Below, piece after piece: positions 1-10,051 of a stretch of DNA of 46,332 nucleotides. The translations under genes were made by a program, and so were the position numbers. The DNA is from Symbiodinium natans. Its lineage: Eukaryota; Sar; Dinophyceae; Suessiales; Symbiodiniaceae. The DNA lies in assembly GCA_905221605.1 (NCBI GenBank), contig CAJNDS010002633.1, positions 290,001 through 336,332 of the forward strand, read 5' to 3'. Position 1 is the stretch's first letter. Each line of letters opens with the position of its first letter. The notes under the pieces are model-generated. The model was not told where the DNA came from. It searched no databases and was given only the letters and a program-made list of their open reading frames with translations.

Positions 1-570
1 CTAAACCCTAAACCTTAAACTGTAGGGTTTAGGGGGGGTAGGGGTTCCTCGGGGGACACGGTTTTTCTGGAGGAGCCTTTGGATTTCGGACTTGCGGGGT
101 TGCGGAGGGCTTTGTTGCCCTAAAACCCTTTGGGTCTAGGGTTTAGGGTTTAGGGTTTAGGGCATTCGTCATTTTCTCAGGTCAGGTTCGTAGGATTTCG
201 GGAGGGGTTAGGCCCTAAACCCTAGACCTTACACCCGCAAAACACTGTCAGGACATTTCCAGGTTCGGGGCACTTTACAAACTCAAGAACCAGCTTATTC
301 GTAGACTCGCAGTACCCTAAAGCCTAAGCCCTAGAAGTGCCGGTGGTTGTTTGAAAATCTTCCCAAGCTACCCTTGTCCTCCTTCCTTGGTTCTAGGCCA
401 CAGTGTGGTTTCTTCTTGTGCATCCCAGACCAGTTCCCTTCATAAAACTGTCGGGGTTTGAGGGTTACAGTTGCCCGAAGCCCTAAACCCTAACACCTAA
501 AGCCCTAAAGATGATTTACCCTAAAACCCTAACACCCTAAACCCGAAGCCGAAGTCACCCGATGTCCGCC
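1..570. other. Telomere-like repeats mixed with unique DNA
   Basis: Short CCCTAAA and TTTAGGG arrays alternate with 50-150 bp of unique sequence. The unique piece at about 41-119 is open on the minus strand after a TTTTAG acceptor-like site (reading starts GNKALRNPASPKS), so it may be an exon, but the strand is uncertain. No complete gene is visible. Confidence 0.4.
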
Positions 571-577
571 CCAGCAG

Positions 578-1150
578 GAAGCAGAGGAGGAAGACAAGAA
601 AGACGGTGAGGCTGACATGCGAGGAATCTGCAAAGGGGTTTAGGGTTTCGGATAAAGGGTTTAGGGTTCAGGATTCAGGGTTTAGGGTTAAGGACACAAA
701 GTTCGGATGGTTGCCGCGCAGCGGCGTCTCCTGCAAAGGAGACTTCAAGAAACCCTAAACCTGAAACCCGAAACCCTAAACCCTAAACCCTAAACCCTAA
801 ACCCTAAACCCTAAACCCTAAACCCTAAACCCTAAACAGCAGCAGACGTTGAGTTCCTATCACAGCAGGCAGACCATGACTTCGCAAAAGACGTTCTGGA
901 GAATGTCCCAGCCGCACGCATTCAAAGCCGCACGGGTGCAAGCAGACCAGTCAAACCCTAAACCCTAAACTCCAAAACCCTAAACCCTAAACTCCTAAAC
1001 TCCGAACTCTAGACCCGAATCCCGAAGCCGGGGCCCGAAACTCCGGCGCCCAAAAGCTTAGGTCAAGCCTACTCAAGGGAGATTAGGGTTTAGGGTTGAG
1101 GGTTTAGGGCCGCGCACGCAAATGTCGAGGCCCGCGGAGGCGAGCGTCCG
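578..1150 (+). CDS. Exon cluster, unknown protein (three exons)
   Basis: Three exon-like pieces are separated by telomeric arrays. Exon 578-605 follows ccagcag and ends at a GTGAGG donor; it reads EAEEEDKKD. Exon 840-935 follows an aaacag acceptor at the end of a CCCTAAA array and ends at G|GTGCAA; it reads ADVEFLSQQADHDFAKDV and onward. Exon 1108-1150 follows gtttag, so the acceptor is supplied by the telomeric repeat, and ends at CCG|GTAGAT. Function is not recognised. The pieces could belong to one gene, but reading phase between them was not closed. Confidence 0.4.
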
Positions 1151-1260
1151 GTAGATTCGACAGGCGACAGAAGCCCTAATCCCTAAACCCTGAACCCAAC
1201 ACACCTCTAAAGTCCCCTGAGCACTGCAACCCCTAGGCCTCTAATCCCTTATTAGGCTCC

Positions 1261-1560
1261 AAACCCTAACCCCCTAAACCCCTAAACCCCCTAAACCCCC
1301 AAAACCCCAAAACCCCAAAACCCCAAAACCCCAAAACCCCTAAACCCCTAAACCCCTAAACCCCTAAACCCCTAAACCCCCAAACCCCTAAGCCCCAAAC
1401 CCGGAACCCTAAACCCTAGCCCTGACCCTAAACCCTAGCCCTAAACCCTAAACCCTAAATCCTAAACCCTGTAAAAAACCCTAAACCCTAAGCCCTAAGC
1501 CCTAAACCCTAAACCCTAAACCCTAAACCCTAAACCCTAGCCCTAAACCCTAAACCCTAA
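1261..1560. repeat. Mixed telomere-variant array
   Basis: The array passes through blocks of different units: CCCCTAAA octamers, about five CCCCAAAA octamers (1296-1340, the unit known from hypotrich ciliate telomeres), CCCCTAAA again, then ordinary CCCTAAA with CCCTAGC and CCCTAAG variants. Each variant is locally homogeneous, as expected from slippage or local copying. Confidence 0.85.
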
Positions 1561-1619
1561 GAAGCTCCCGAGGTGCCCCGATGATTCGTCGGCTCCAGAG
1601 CCTCTGGGGATCCGTGGAG

Positions 1620-3110
1620 GCCTCCTTTGAACCCTGGGAGTTTAGGGTTTAGGGTTTAGGGTTTAGGGTTCAGGGTTTAGGGTTTAGGGTTTAGGGTTTA
1701 GGGTTTAGGGGGTTTCAAGGGCTGTTAGGCTGGGCTGTTAGGCTGGCAGCGCGTTGTTGTGGGAGGCTGGGGCGCTGCATTCAGGTTGGCTGGGGTTTTG
1801 GTAGGGATTTAGGGTTGTATGTGTTAGGAGTTTGGGTTTTGAGACGGATATCGGGGTTGTCTTAGAGGGCTAATGTTTTCTTCATGGGTTTAGGGCTTTA
1901 GGGCTTCAGGAGTTTGAGGGTTGATTTTTTTCAGGGCCGGGAGGGTTCAGAGGCCCACCTGGTAGGGGCTTTGGGGCAGCTAGGTGCTTCTTAGCGGCCC
2001 CTGAGCTTGAGAGGTTTAGGAGCTTTAGGGGCTTTAGGGGTTTTAGGGGCGGGGCTTTAGGCCGTGGAGGTCTTCTTTTGTTTCCCCCTATTGGAGTTTA
2101 AGATGACTTTTGCAAGATTGCTCAGAGGGTGTAAAGGGCCGTACCTGGTAGGAGCCTTGAAGACGTTTACATGGAGTGTTGCGGGCTCCTACACCCTAAG
2201 CCCTAAACCCTCAACCCTAAACCCGGTTTAGGGGCCAAGGGCCTCGGGACCCAGAAACTCAGGGTGTACCGACGACCCAAACCCCCTAAAGTCCTCAGCA
2301 AGACGAAGAACTTTCCGAAAGACTGCTTCGGCGAAACCCTAATCCCCAAACCCTAAACCCTAGACTGGCCACTCAAGCTCTCGTTGGCAGTTTCTCATAT
2401 CGTTTAGGTCGGGAAGACTATTTTAACATATAGCAGAGGTTAGATTCTCATACGATTTCAGGGGTATGCCACAAGGATCCTATGATGATATAAGAAAAGA
2501 CCCTAAACCCTAAACCCTAAGCCCTAAGCCCTAAGCCCTAAGCCCTAAACCCTAAACCCTAGGGAACATTTGCCGTGCCGAAGGATGCCCTCCCACACGG
2601 CCCCGCGCCACAGAGCCCGGCAGATCGCTTGGCTAAGCTGCCTTGCCTGCATCTTACCGATAGCTTCGGGGTTTAGGGTTCAGGGTTTCGGGTTTGGGGT
2701 TTGGGGTTTAAGGTTTGAGGTTTAGGGTTCAGCATCTCAACAACCCACCCACCCAAGAAATGAGAAAATACAAAGTTCACTCAATACATTCCCAGTAGTT
2801 AGTTTTTAACGGACCCAAAACCCGAATTCTAATCTAAGGCCCACAATAGGCCCTTTATGCTCTTAGGGCCCTAAACCCTACGGTTTAGAAGCCCCTATCG
2901 GTGAAGGCTCGGTTTTCGTCAAAAATCCAGAAAATGAGAGGCCACCAAGAACCGTCGATTTCAGTACTAAAAATCGCATATAAATAGAGACCCGGGCCGA
3001 TCCTGGGGTCTCCCCCTCATTTGGCGTGTTTTTGGAGGCAAACTTTCCTTTTGGGGCGTGGGGGGGAGTTGGGGGGGGGTGGGGGGGGTGGGGGGGTGGG
3101 GGGGTTGGAG
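1620..3110. other. Repeat-rich DNA with few exon candidates
   Basis: TTTAGGG blocks (1640-1710) are followed by G/T-rich degenerate DNA and scattered CCCTAAA and CCCTAAG arrays. Two pieces look coding: about 2299-2335 on + (reads QDEELSERLLRR after ctcag) and about 2565-2650 on minus (reads MQARQLSQAICRALWRGAVW). Neither could be linked to neighbours. A poly-G-rich stretch lies at 3060-3105. Confidence 0.4.
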
Positions 3111-3114
3111 TCCG

Positions 3115-3445
3115 AAATTCACAGTTGCCGACTTTTGCGACCGAAATTCACCGTTGCCGACTTTTGAGGCCGTAATTCACCGTTGCCGACTTTTGAGGCC
3201 GAAATTCACCGTTGCTGGCTTTTGAGGCCGAAATTCACCGTTGCCGACTGTTGAGGCCAGGAAATTCACCGTTGCCGACTTTTGAGGCCTGGGCCTGGAA
3301 ATTCACCGTTGCCGACTTTTGAGGCCTGGAAATTCACCGTTGCCGACTTTTGAGGCCTGGAAATTCACCGTTGCCGACTTTTGAGGCCTGGAAATTCACC
3401 GTTGCCGACTTTTGAAGCCGCACTTCACCATTGCCGACTTTTGAA
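3115..3445 (+). repeat. Tandem repeat (minisatellite), about 11 units
   Basis: About eleven near-identical units of 29-37 bp, each containing the core ATTCACCGTTGCCGACTTTT followed by GAGGCC. Middle units carry an added TGG or TGGGCCTGG, and the first and last units are more diverged. The unit is unrelated to the telomeric heptamer. There are no unique spacers, so this is not a CRISPR array. Confidence 0.93.
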
Positions 3446-3712
3446 TTAGGGTTTGAATACCCTATGATAGAGTAGTTTAGGGTTTGGGGTTTAGGGTTTG
3501 GGGTTTAGGGTTTGGGGTTTAAGGTTTCGGGCTTAGGGTTTAGGGCTTAGGGATAGGGTCTAAAATTAGGGGCCCTCGGAAAAGCCCTTTCAGGTTCACT
3601 ATGGTGGCCTCGATTTTCTTTCCTAGTTTAGGGTTTGGAGGTTGAGGGTTTAGGGGGTTTAGGGTTAGTTAAGGGTTGACTTGGGGTTGAGGGTTTCTGT
3701 GGTTTAGGTGGT

Positions 3713-4069
3713 TTAGGGGGTTTGGGGTATAGCTTCAGCCCTACCCGAAACCTTCTCAACAACAATTTCGATGACTGTTGGGACTAGGTGGTCAACCAGA
3801 GAGGCATGGGGCACAAGAAGACCGGGTGTTGAGATGTCTGATGTCTTAAGGAGGGCTGAGTTGAGAGGGCTTTTTGGGGCGAGGGAGCCCTCGGTTCGTT
3901 TGAGGCTATCTTGGGTCCCCCGCTTCGTTCCCCAGGCTACCTGCACGAGCCCCGCTGCTGGTAACTCACAACGCTGTGCCTGGGCCAAGGATGGGGGGTC
4001 CGAATGTGTTTCGGACCCTTTGGGTACTTCCCGATAGAGACCAGATAAGGGCACGCCATCTAGATCCAC
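3713..4069 (-). CDS. Possible coding ORF, 118 codons, unknown
   Basis: One of the few long open frames in this repeat-rich region. It begins MDLDGVPLSGLYREV and has mixed amino-acid composition without simple repeats. The + strand is also open over much of the same span (88 codons), so the frame may be chance. No family was recognised. Confidence 0.25.
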   Translation of the reverse strand: MDLDGVPLSGLYREVPKGSETHSDPPSLAQAQRCELPAAGLVQVAWGTKRGTQDSLKRTEGSLAPKSPLNSALLKTSDISTPGLLVPHASLVDHLVPTVIEIVVEKVSGRAEAIPQTP

Positions 4070-4199
4070 CCCGGGGGAAGGGGTTCATATTGGCGTCAGA
4101 GCTCCAACACATGATTGGGCTTAGGGTTTGGGGTTTGGGGTTTAGGGTTTCGGGTTTAGGGTGTCGGGTTTGGGGTTTAGGGTTTAGGGTTTAGGGTTT

Positions 4200-5150
4200 C
4201 AAGGCAGAGGTTGTGCACGTGAACACGTTGCGCTTTGTTTTCCCAAGGTGTTGTTGCTAAAAACTTGCAGAGCGGATTTCTTGCGGATTTCTGCTTTGAA
4301 ATTTCATCGTCATTGATCAGAAGAGCTGCCCCGAACACCCTGCCAGCATGCAAACACGCCAGAGTCGCGAAAGAGTCCGCGCATGGCAGGCTGAGGCTTC
4401 ACAGGATTACGCTCAAGAGAGAAGCAGCTTGTAGCGTTAACTACTCATCATGAACGAAGAATTTGTAGCGGCTGGCTTGACAAGCTAGCTGTATCGTCAG
4501 ATCGGGCTTGTGTGACGAATGGGTGGCTTCCCGCATCATTTGCTGGTGAAGCTTTTGTGGTGGCTGATTTCTGTTCAATGTGGCTCGGATGGAGATTGCG
4601 TCTCAGGCGGTTGTAAATGCCAGCGGATTTTGCCGCGGATTTTCAGCGGATTTTTCTTAAAGGCGTTTGTTGTTTTCACAAAAATCCCCGCAAAATCCCC
4701 GTCAAAATCCCCGCAATGTTCTGAGCTGCGCTAACAGCCTCACCACAAGAAATCCCCGCACTCTGCAGCCCGAAATTTTGGCCCGTCAATGGCAAATTGC
4801 GGGCATGACGAATCTGCCTTATCTGCTGTGACTTTTCTGGTCTATGCAAAAGTTTTGGCAGAGCAAAGCGTTGCTGATGGCTTTGTTTGTTTGCTCTCAG
4901 CATTTGGCCTCCCTGGGGGTTTGTTTGGGCACAGGTGTGCCCATTACCGGGGCTCACATCTGCAGGTGTATCAGCTTGCCTGAGTCTGAAAACTGACCCT
5001 CATGCATGCAACCAAAGCGACATTGCAACATTAAAAAATCATGAAATAAATCCCCGCAGAGCGCCTGCAAGAGCATTAGCCCCAAAAGGTGCCAATCCTC
5101 ATCGACTTGGCGGCAAAGATGTCTATCACCATCCAGGCAGGGACCTCCCC
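4200..5150. other. Non-telomeric block with GCGGATTT / AAATCCCCGC motifs
   Basis: This is an unusually long stretch without telomeric repeats. Its middle contains GCGGATTT several times (4273-4660) and the complementary AAATCCCCGC several times (4680-5060), giving potential foldback pairing around 4640-4710. A minus-strand piece at about 5075-5150 reads VPAWMVIDIFAAKSMRIGTF and may be an exon. The block could be a diverged inserted element; it was not identified. Confidence 0.35.
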
Positions 5151-5467
5151 CCAAACCCTAAAACCCTAAACTCTCAAACTTAAACCCTAAGCCTTAACCC
5201 TTAAACCCTAAACCTAAAACCCTAAACCTCAAACCCTAAACCTTAAAACCCTGAACCCTAAACCCCAAACTCTAAACCCAGCAGAGGTCCACGGATTTGC
5301 CGAAGAATCTTCAAACCCTGAACCCTACAGCTCCCTAAGCTTCCCTAAAGTTCCAGAGGTCCCCTTATACCTTCAGGGCCTTAGGTTTTTGCCTTTTTTT
5401 GTCCCTTTCTTGGTGTTTAAGGTTTTTCGGTTTGGGCGTTTTAGGGTTTAGCGTCATATGGGTTCAG

Positions 5468-5590
5468 GGCTTTTTCTTCGCCCCCGGCCGCGAGGACGAG
5501 GTGTCTGGAGGCTTTGCGCAGCTCGGCACGCTGCTCGCGGCCCAAAAGACCTGGTATCTGCTCGACCTGGCGGACGTGAAGGAGGGAAGG
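5468..5590 (+). CDS. Single exon, unknown protein
   Basis: After a gggttcag acceptor the + frame is open and reads GFFFAPGREDEVSGGFAQLG, continuing TLLAAQKTWYLLDLADVKEG. It is bounded by TTTAGGG-like DNA upstream and a CCCTAAA array immediately downstream. A GA donor (AAG|GAGGG) near 5580 is the likeliest end. The KTWYLLD core suggests a folded domain but no family is claimed. Confidence 0.5.
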
Positions 5591-5766
5591 GCCCCAGTCT
5601 AAACCCTAAACCCTAAACCCTAAACCCTAAACCCTAAACCCTAAACCCTAAACCCTAAACCCTGAACCCACAGGATGCGGGCTATGGGGGTTTGGGGAGG
5701 CAGCCCCACAACCTGACCTGTGCCCCTTGACCCGATTTGACCCCAACTTTCAATCCTGGAAGGGTT

Positions 5767-5942
5767 TGGGCTTGGGGCTTGGGGCTTAGGGCTTAGGGCT
5801 TAGGGCTTAGGGCTTAGGGCTTAGGGCTTAGGGCTTAGGGCTTAGGGCTTAGGGCTTAGGGCTTAGGGCTTAGGGCTTAGGGCTTAGGGCTTAGGGTTTA
5901 GGGTTTAGGGTTTAGGGTTTAGGGTTTAGGGTTTAGGGTTTG
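5767..5942 (+). repeat. Homogeneous CTTAGGG variant block plus TTTAGGG
   Basis: About 18 uninterrupted copies of the single-base variant CTTAGGG, which then switch to about seven copies of TTTAGGG. The switch is clean, so the block grew by local amplification of one variant rather than by random mutation. Confidence 0.95.
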
Positions 5943-6617
5943 GGGGGCCAGGTCTGGGAGAGTCGGGAGGAATCGGAAATTTGGGAGAAGTTCGTGGCAG
6001 CTTACAACGGGCAAAAATTCTTTCATGAGGAATGAAGCTGATTCTGTGAGCACTGGCAGCTGGAATCCTTGTCAGCTGCAAGGCAAAACTTCAACAGGCC
6101 CAATCTTGGTTTAATCTTGAGTTTGGGCTTGAGTTAACCTGAAGATCACCCCCTCCCCCAAGGGACAGCACACCCGACTAAAGGAAAAGCTACAAGTTGT
6201 AGAGTTCAAGACATAGGCGCCCCAATGCCAGGTAGAGGGGCAACCTTAAACCCTGAACCCTAAACCTTAAACCCTAAACCTTAAACCCTAAGCCCTAAAC
6301 CCTAAACCTTTCCACTCTTAGACCCCCCCCCCCTTTCCGCCCCAAGACCTCAAGCTCACTGGGGTTCAGAGGGGGAGGGAGGGAGGGGTGTGTGTGTGGT
6401 ACGTCGGTTGCCATTCGTCGTCTCTCTTGTTGCCGCTGATGTAGTTTAGGGCTGACAGAGGTCAGAAGGGATTGTATGGCTTCGAGAGGCCTTATGATTT
6501 AGGGTTTAGGGCCTACAGGGATGAGCGCTGAGGTTCCCCCAACAACCCTAAACCCTAAACCCTCAACCCTCAACCCTAAACCCTAAACCCTACACCCTAA
6601 ACCTGTGGGTGGGTGAG

Positions 6618-8426
6618 GACTTTCGCACCCTGGAGGGTGCTTTGATCGCCATGCTCGACGGCACGGCCCAGAGACAGAAAGTCGGCAGGTGCGGGCAAGG
6701 GGTTAGGGTTCAACTTTAGGGTTTAGGGTTTCAGCGCGTAAAAGAGTGGAAAGGTTTAGGGGGTTAGGGTTTAGGGTTTGGGGTCTAGGGTTTAGGATTT
6801 GGGGTCTAGGGTTTAGGGTTTGGGGCTTAGGGTTTGGGGTTGTAGGGTTGTTAAAGGCAGCTTGGGTTTAGGTGGGCTTGCAAAAAAAGTTGCTGCGGGG
6901 TAACGCAGCCCCAGGCCCTGAAACCCAAGGCCCAGCCCTAGCACTCCTGGACACGCAACCCTAAACCCTAAACCCTAAACCCTAAAGCGTAAACCCTAAA
7001 CCCTAAACCCTAAACCCTAAACCCTAAACCCTAAACCCTAAACCCTAAACCCTAAACCCTAAACCCTAAACCCTAAACCCTAAACCCTAAACCCTAAACC
7101 CTAAACCCTAAACCTAAGCCAAGAATTCATGGCAGCTTTGGGCGCGGGGCTGAAGGTGTTTTTGGGATTTGGGGGTTTCGGGCTTGGGATTTAGAGGTTT
7201 CCGGTTCCTACGAAAGGCTGTGCTCCTTGAGCTTCAAACCCAAAACCCCTCAAGCCCCTAAGCACTCAAACCCCCAAACCTTGCTGTTCTTGGCCACACC
7301 TGTCGGAGCCTCAGAAATGCAGCCTTTTGCCACAGACAACCAACCGAGAGTCCGAATCCGCAAGCAGGATTTGTGGGTTGCTAAAATCTAAAATCCCTTG
7401 AACCCCTAAACGCCCCCAAAAAGCGCCCAATGCTTCTGGCGATAGAGCAAATGCTGAGACTTCGACAGTCTGCTCTGGCAAGTGTGAATCAGATATACGT
7501 ACAACCAATCTAATTAGGGTTTAGGGTTTAAGCACTTCGCTCGGCTGACCCTAAACCCTGCTGAACAACTTCCCCCCCCCCCCCCCCCCCAGAACCCTAA
7601 ACCCTAAACCCTAAACCCTAAACCCTAAACCCCGAACCCTAGATCCTCGAAGCCGGAAAGCCTCCACGCAGGCGAGGTGCCCAAGTGCAGGCGTCGGTCA
7701 CCGGGCAGGGAATCTCTGCAGCCACCGCGCTGCCGGTGCCTCAGGAGACCTCAAAGTTGGGGGGTTTCCGAAATTAAGGCTTAGGGTTTAGGGTTTGGGG
7801 TTTAGGGTTTAGGGTTTAGGCTACCTTCTTGGGTCCTTGCTATAAGGGGAATCCTACTATTTGGGGGCTCGGTTATAGGGGTCCCTGATTATCGTAAACT
7901 CAAGTAACCTCTGAGATCCTGGTGTTCCACTGCTGCTTTCCATCCACTCACAAGAAAACTAGAGGCTTGGGGCTTCAGCCTGCGCAGGGAAGCAAGAAGC
8001 ATTTGCTGCGCATCGCCAAACACTATAAGGCATCCTATACCCATTTTGCAGCCCTAAACCCTAAACCCTAAACCCTAAACCCTAAACCCTAAACCCTAAA
8101 CCCTAAACCCTAAACCCTAAACCCTCAGCTGTGATCTGCAAATTGATGTTCAATGAATACCCCGCCCCCTAGGGCCTCAATTAAGGCCTTTCCTTTTGTT
8201 TTATAGGACATTGCAAGTTCTCAATTTTTCCTTGCAGCTTTTCGTTGGAACTAGGCCTCAAGTCCCTGCAGACCCCCGAAATACCTGATAGGGCCAAACA
8301 AGAGACTAAACCCTAAACCCTAAACCCTAAACCCTAAGTTTCAAATGGGTGTGGGTGAGTGTACCTTTCCAGGCTATGGCAGGGCATGCAACTGGGACAC
8401 TCGGCCTGCAAAAGATGCCAGTGAAG
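6618..8426 (+). CDS. Exon cluster, unknown protein (six exons)
   Basis: Exon-like pieces: 6618-6688 (DFRTLEGALIAMLDGTAQRQ, GTGCGG donor), 7124-7155 (FMAALGAGLK, AAG|GTGTTT), 7315-7367 (MQPFATDNQPRVRIRKQ, GA donor), about 7424-7512 (PMLLAIEQMLRLRQSALAS), 7672-7756 (AQVQASVTGQGISAATALPV) and 8373-8426 (AMAGHATGTLGLQKMPVK, AAG|GCTGTT). Spacers are telomeric arrays plus one small inverted-repeat element. Same strand and regular AG/GN boundaries argue for one gene, but not every join was phase-checked. Function unknown. Confidence 0.42.
6957..7114. repeat. CCCTAAA array
   Basis: About 21 consecutive heptamers, perfect except for one AAGCGTA interruption near 6987. It lies in the spacer between the coding pieces at 6618-6688 and 7124-7155. 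Confidence 0.97.
7759..7899 (+). mobile_element. Element A copy 1, interrupted by telomeric repeat
   Basis: This is a copy of a small family whose ends are imperfect inverted repeats (GGTTTCCGAAATTAGGGG at the left, its counterpart near CGTAAAC at the right). Other copies lie at 31467-31571 and 42593-42694 and, inverted, at 10864-10944. This copy carries about 42 bp of TTTAGGG-like repeat inserted where the others read AAATTAGGGGTACC. It directly follows the exon-like piece 7672-7756, so it sits in a predicted intron. Confidence 0.7.
8052..8124. repeat. CCCTAAA array
   Basis: Ten near-perfect heptamers between unique sequences, in the spacer before the exon-like piece 8373-8426. Confidence 0.95.
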
Positions 8427-9327
8427 GCTGTTTAGTGTTTAGGGTGCTCCTTTCAAGCACCACGGTTCAATTTTTTCGGGGAACAGAAGTCCCCCCTAGC
8501 CGGCAGAGACCGCGATTGGAGCTGCAACGCCCCTAACCCCGAAGCCCGACACCACCAAACACCTAAACTTCTAAGCCCTTGAACCCAAAACCCCTAAACA
8601 CTAAACCCACATTCCGACGAGGAACCCGAAAAGTGGTTAGGGTTTGAGGATTAGGGTTTGGGGTTTAGGGTTTGGGATTTGGGGCTTAAGGATTTAGGGT
8701 TTAGGGTTTAGGGTTTGGTTTTCGGGTTTAGGGCTTAGGAGTTTTCAGTGCTTTGACATGGGCGTTCACCCTCCCGCTGCATCCCAGGCCACAAGGCGGA
8801 GACAGAAGAGGACGGTGGGAAAGGTTGCCATAGGGTTTAGGGTTTAGGGTTTAGGGTTCAGGGTTTAGGGTTTAGGGTTTAGGGTTTAGGGATGTTGTTT
8901 CCAAGAACATAGTAAGGACGCAAAAGTGTGTAGGGTTTAGGGTTCAGGGTTTAGGGTTGGAAGGCCCTTGCAAGGAGCTTGTCAGGGGTCCTTTCGGATT
9001 TCGGAATCTTCGGTGGAGGATCAATTCATACAATAGGCTGGGTTTCGGGTGTTGGTAGTTTTCGATGTGCCGAAGTCTTCCCAAAACTCGAGCGCCCAAG
9101 AATCACCCTGCTCTTAACCGGAACCTAAAATCCTTGAGAACCCAAACCCTGAACCCTCAGCCCCCCCAAAGCCAACAATCCCTCAACAAAACTTACTCAG
9201 CCAATGCTAGAGCTTTAAACTTTAACCCTGTTTCCTTCTGTAGTAGGAACGATAAAAGTTTAAGCTTTTTCCCCATGGTTATTGGAGAAGTAAGAAAAAT
9301 GTCTGAGAACTTAGCAGACCTCCCCCA

Positions 9328-9446
9328 CAAACGTCGAAGGAGCCGTCACGGCTCATCTTCTTCAAACCCTAAACCCTAACCCTAAACCCTAACCCCAGAC
9401 CTTAAACCCCCAAACGTCGAAGGAGCCGTCACGGCTGATCTTCTTC
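9328..9446 (+). repeat. Telomeric tract flanked by 36-bp direct repeat
   Basis: A 36-bp sequence with core GTCGAAGGAGCCGTCACGGC occurs at 9328-9363 and again at 9411-9446 with one mismatch. Only CCCTAAA-type repeat lies between. Both copies contain AAG|GAG, so a + strand GA-AG intron at 9340-9422 would remove the tract and one copy exactly. Flanking DNA is open on + (EPSRLIFFCSAASALIPRS) and on minus (RSTQKQSRRMLRGISAEAAE), so the coding strand is unsettled. Confidence 0.85.
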
Positions 9447-9599
9447 TGCTCCGCGGCCTCCGCACTGATTCCTCGGAGCATCCTACGGCTCTGCTTCTGC
9501 GTGGACCTCAGGGTAGCGCCTGTTTACTTCGGGTTTAGGGTTTAGGGTTTAAGGTTTTTTTAGGGGGACCTTACAGGTGTTCTTAGGGGTTATTTAGGG

Positions 9600-9835
9600 G
9601 CTACTTAGGCATGTAGGGGAGCCCCCTTTTTGCTTCGAGTCTCCTCCTTTTCAGGGGTAGGTTTGACCTTCTTTTTTTCTTTTTTCATTTTGACTACCCT
9701 GAGTCCCCTGCCTAATCCTTTTAAAGCCATAAAGATATAAGTTTTTGCAGGGCGCCCCAGTTTTGGGGCGGGGGGGGGGGGGGGCGGCCAAGAAGGGGCT
9801 TCTTTGGGGGGGGGGGGGGGGGGGGCATGCATGAG
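9600..9835. other. Poly-G tracts and low-complexity DNA
   Basis: Two G runs of 16-18 bp (about 9767-9784 and 9806-9825) lie in pyrimidine/purine-biased sequence. The proline-rich minus ORF across here is a by-product of the poly-G runs and is not called as a gene. Confidence 0.8.
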
Positions 9836-10051
9836 CTCCCTAAACCTCTACAATCTCCCCCCAAAACCCTTCTAATTAGTGTAGCCTATAGTAGGGTTTA
9901 GGGTTTAGGGTTTAGGGTTTGCTGTGATAGGGCGTAGATGCTGAGAAGGTTAGGTTTCGGAACAGGCTCGACACTTTTCTCCCACCTCACGCCGTCCGAG
10001 GCGGCAAAGCCACCCAAACCTATTCTTTTTAGGGTTGAGGCCTAAACTCAG

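Noticed and set aside
3115-3445. CRISPR-like array
   Set aside because: Units are contiguous with no unique spacers, and the context is eukaryotic.
9605-9832. Proline- and lysine-rich minus ORF
   Set aside because: Created by two poly-G runs and purine bias; no exon signals.
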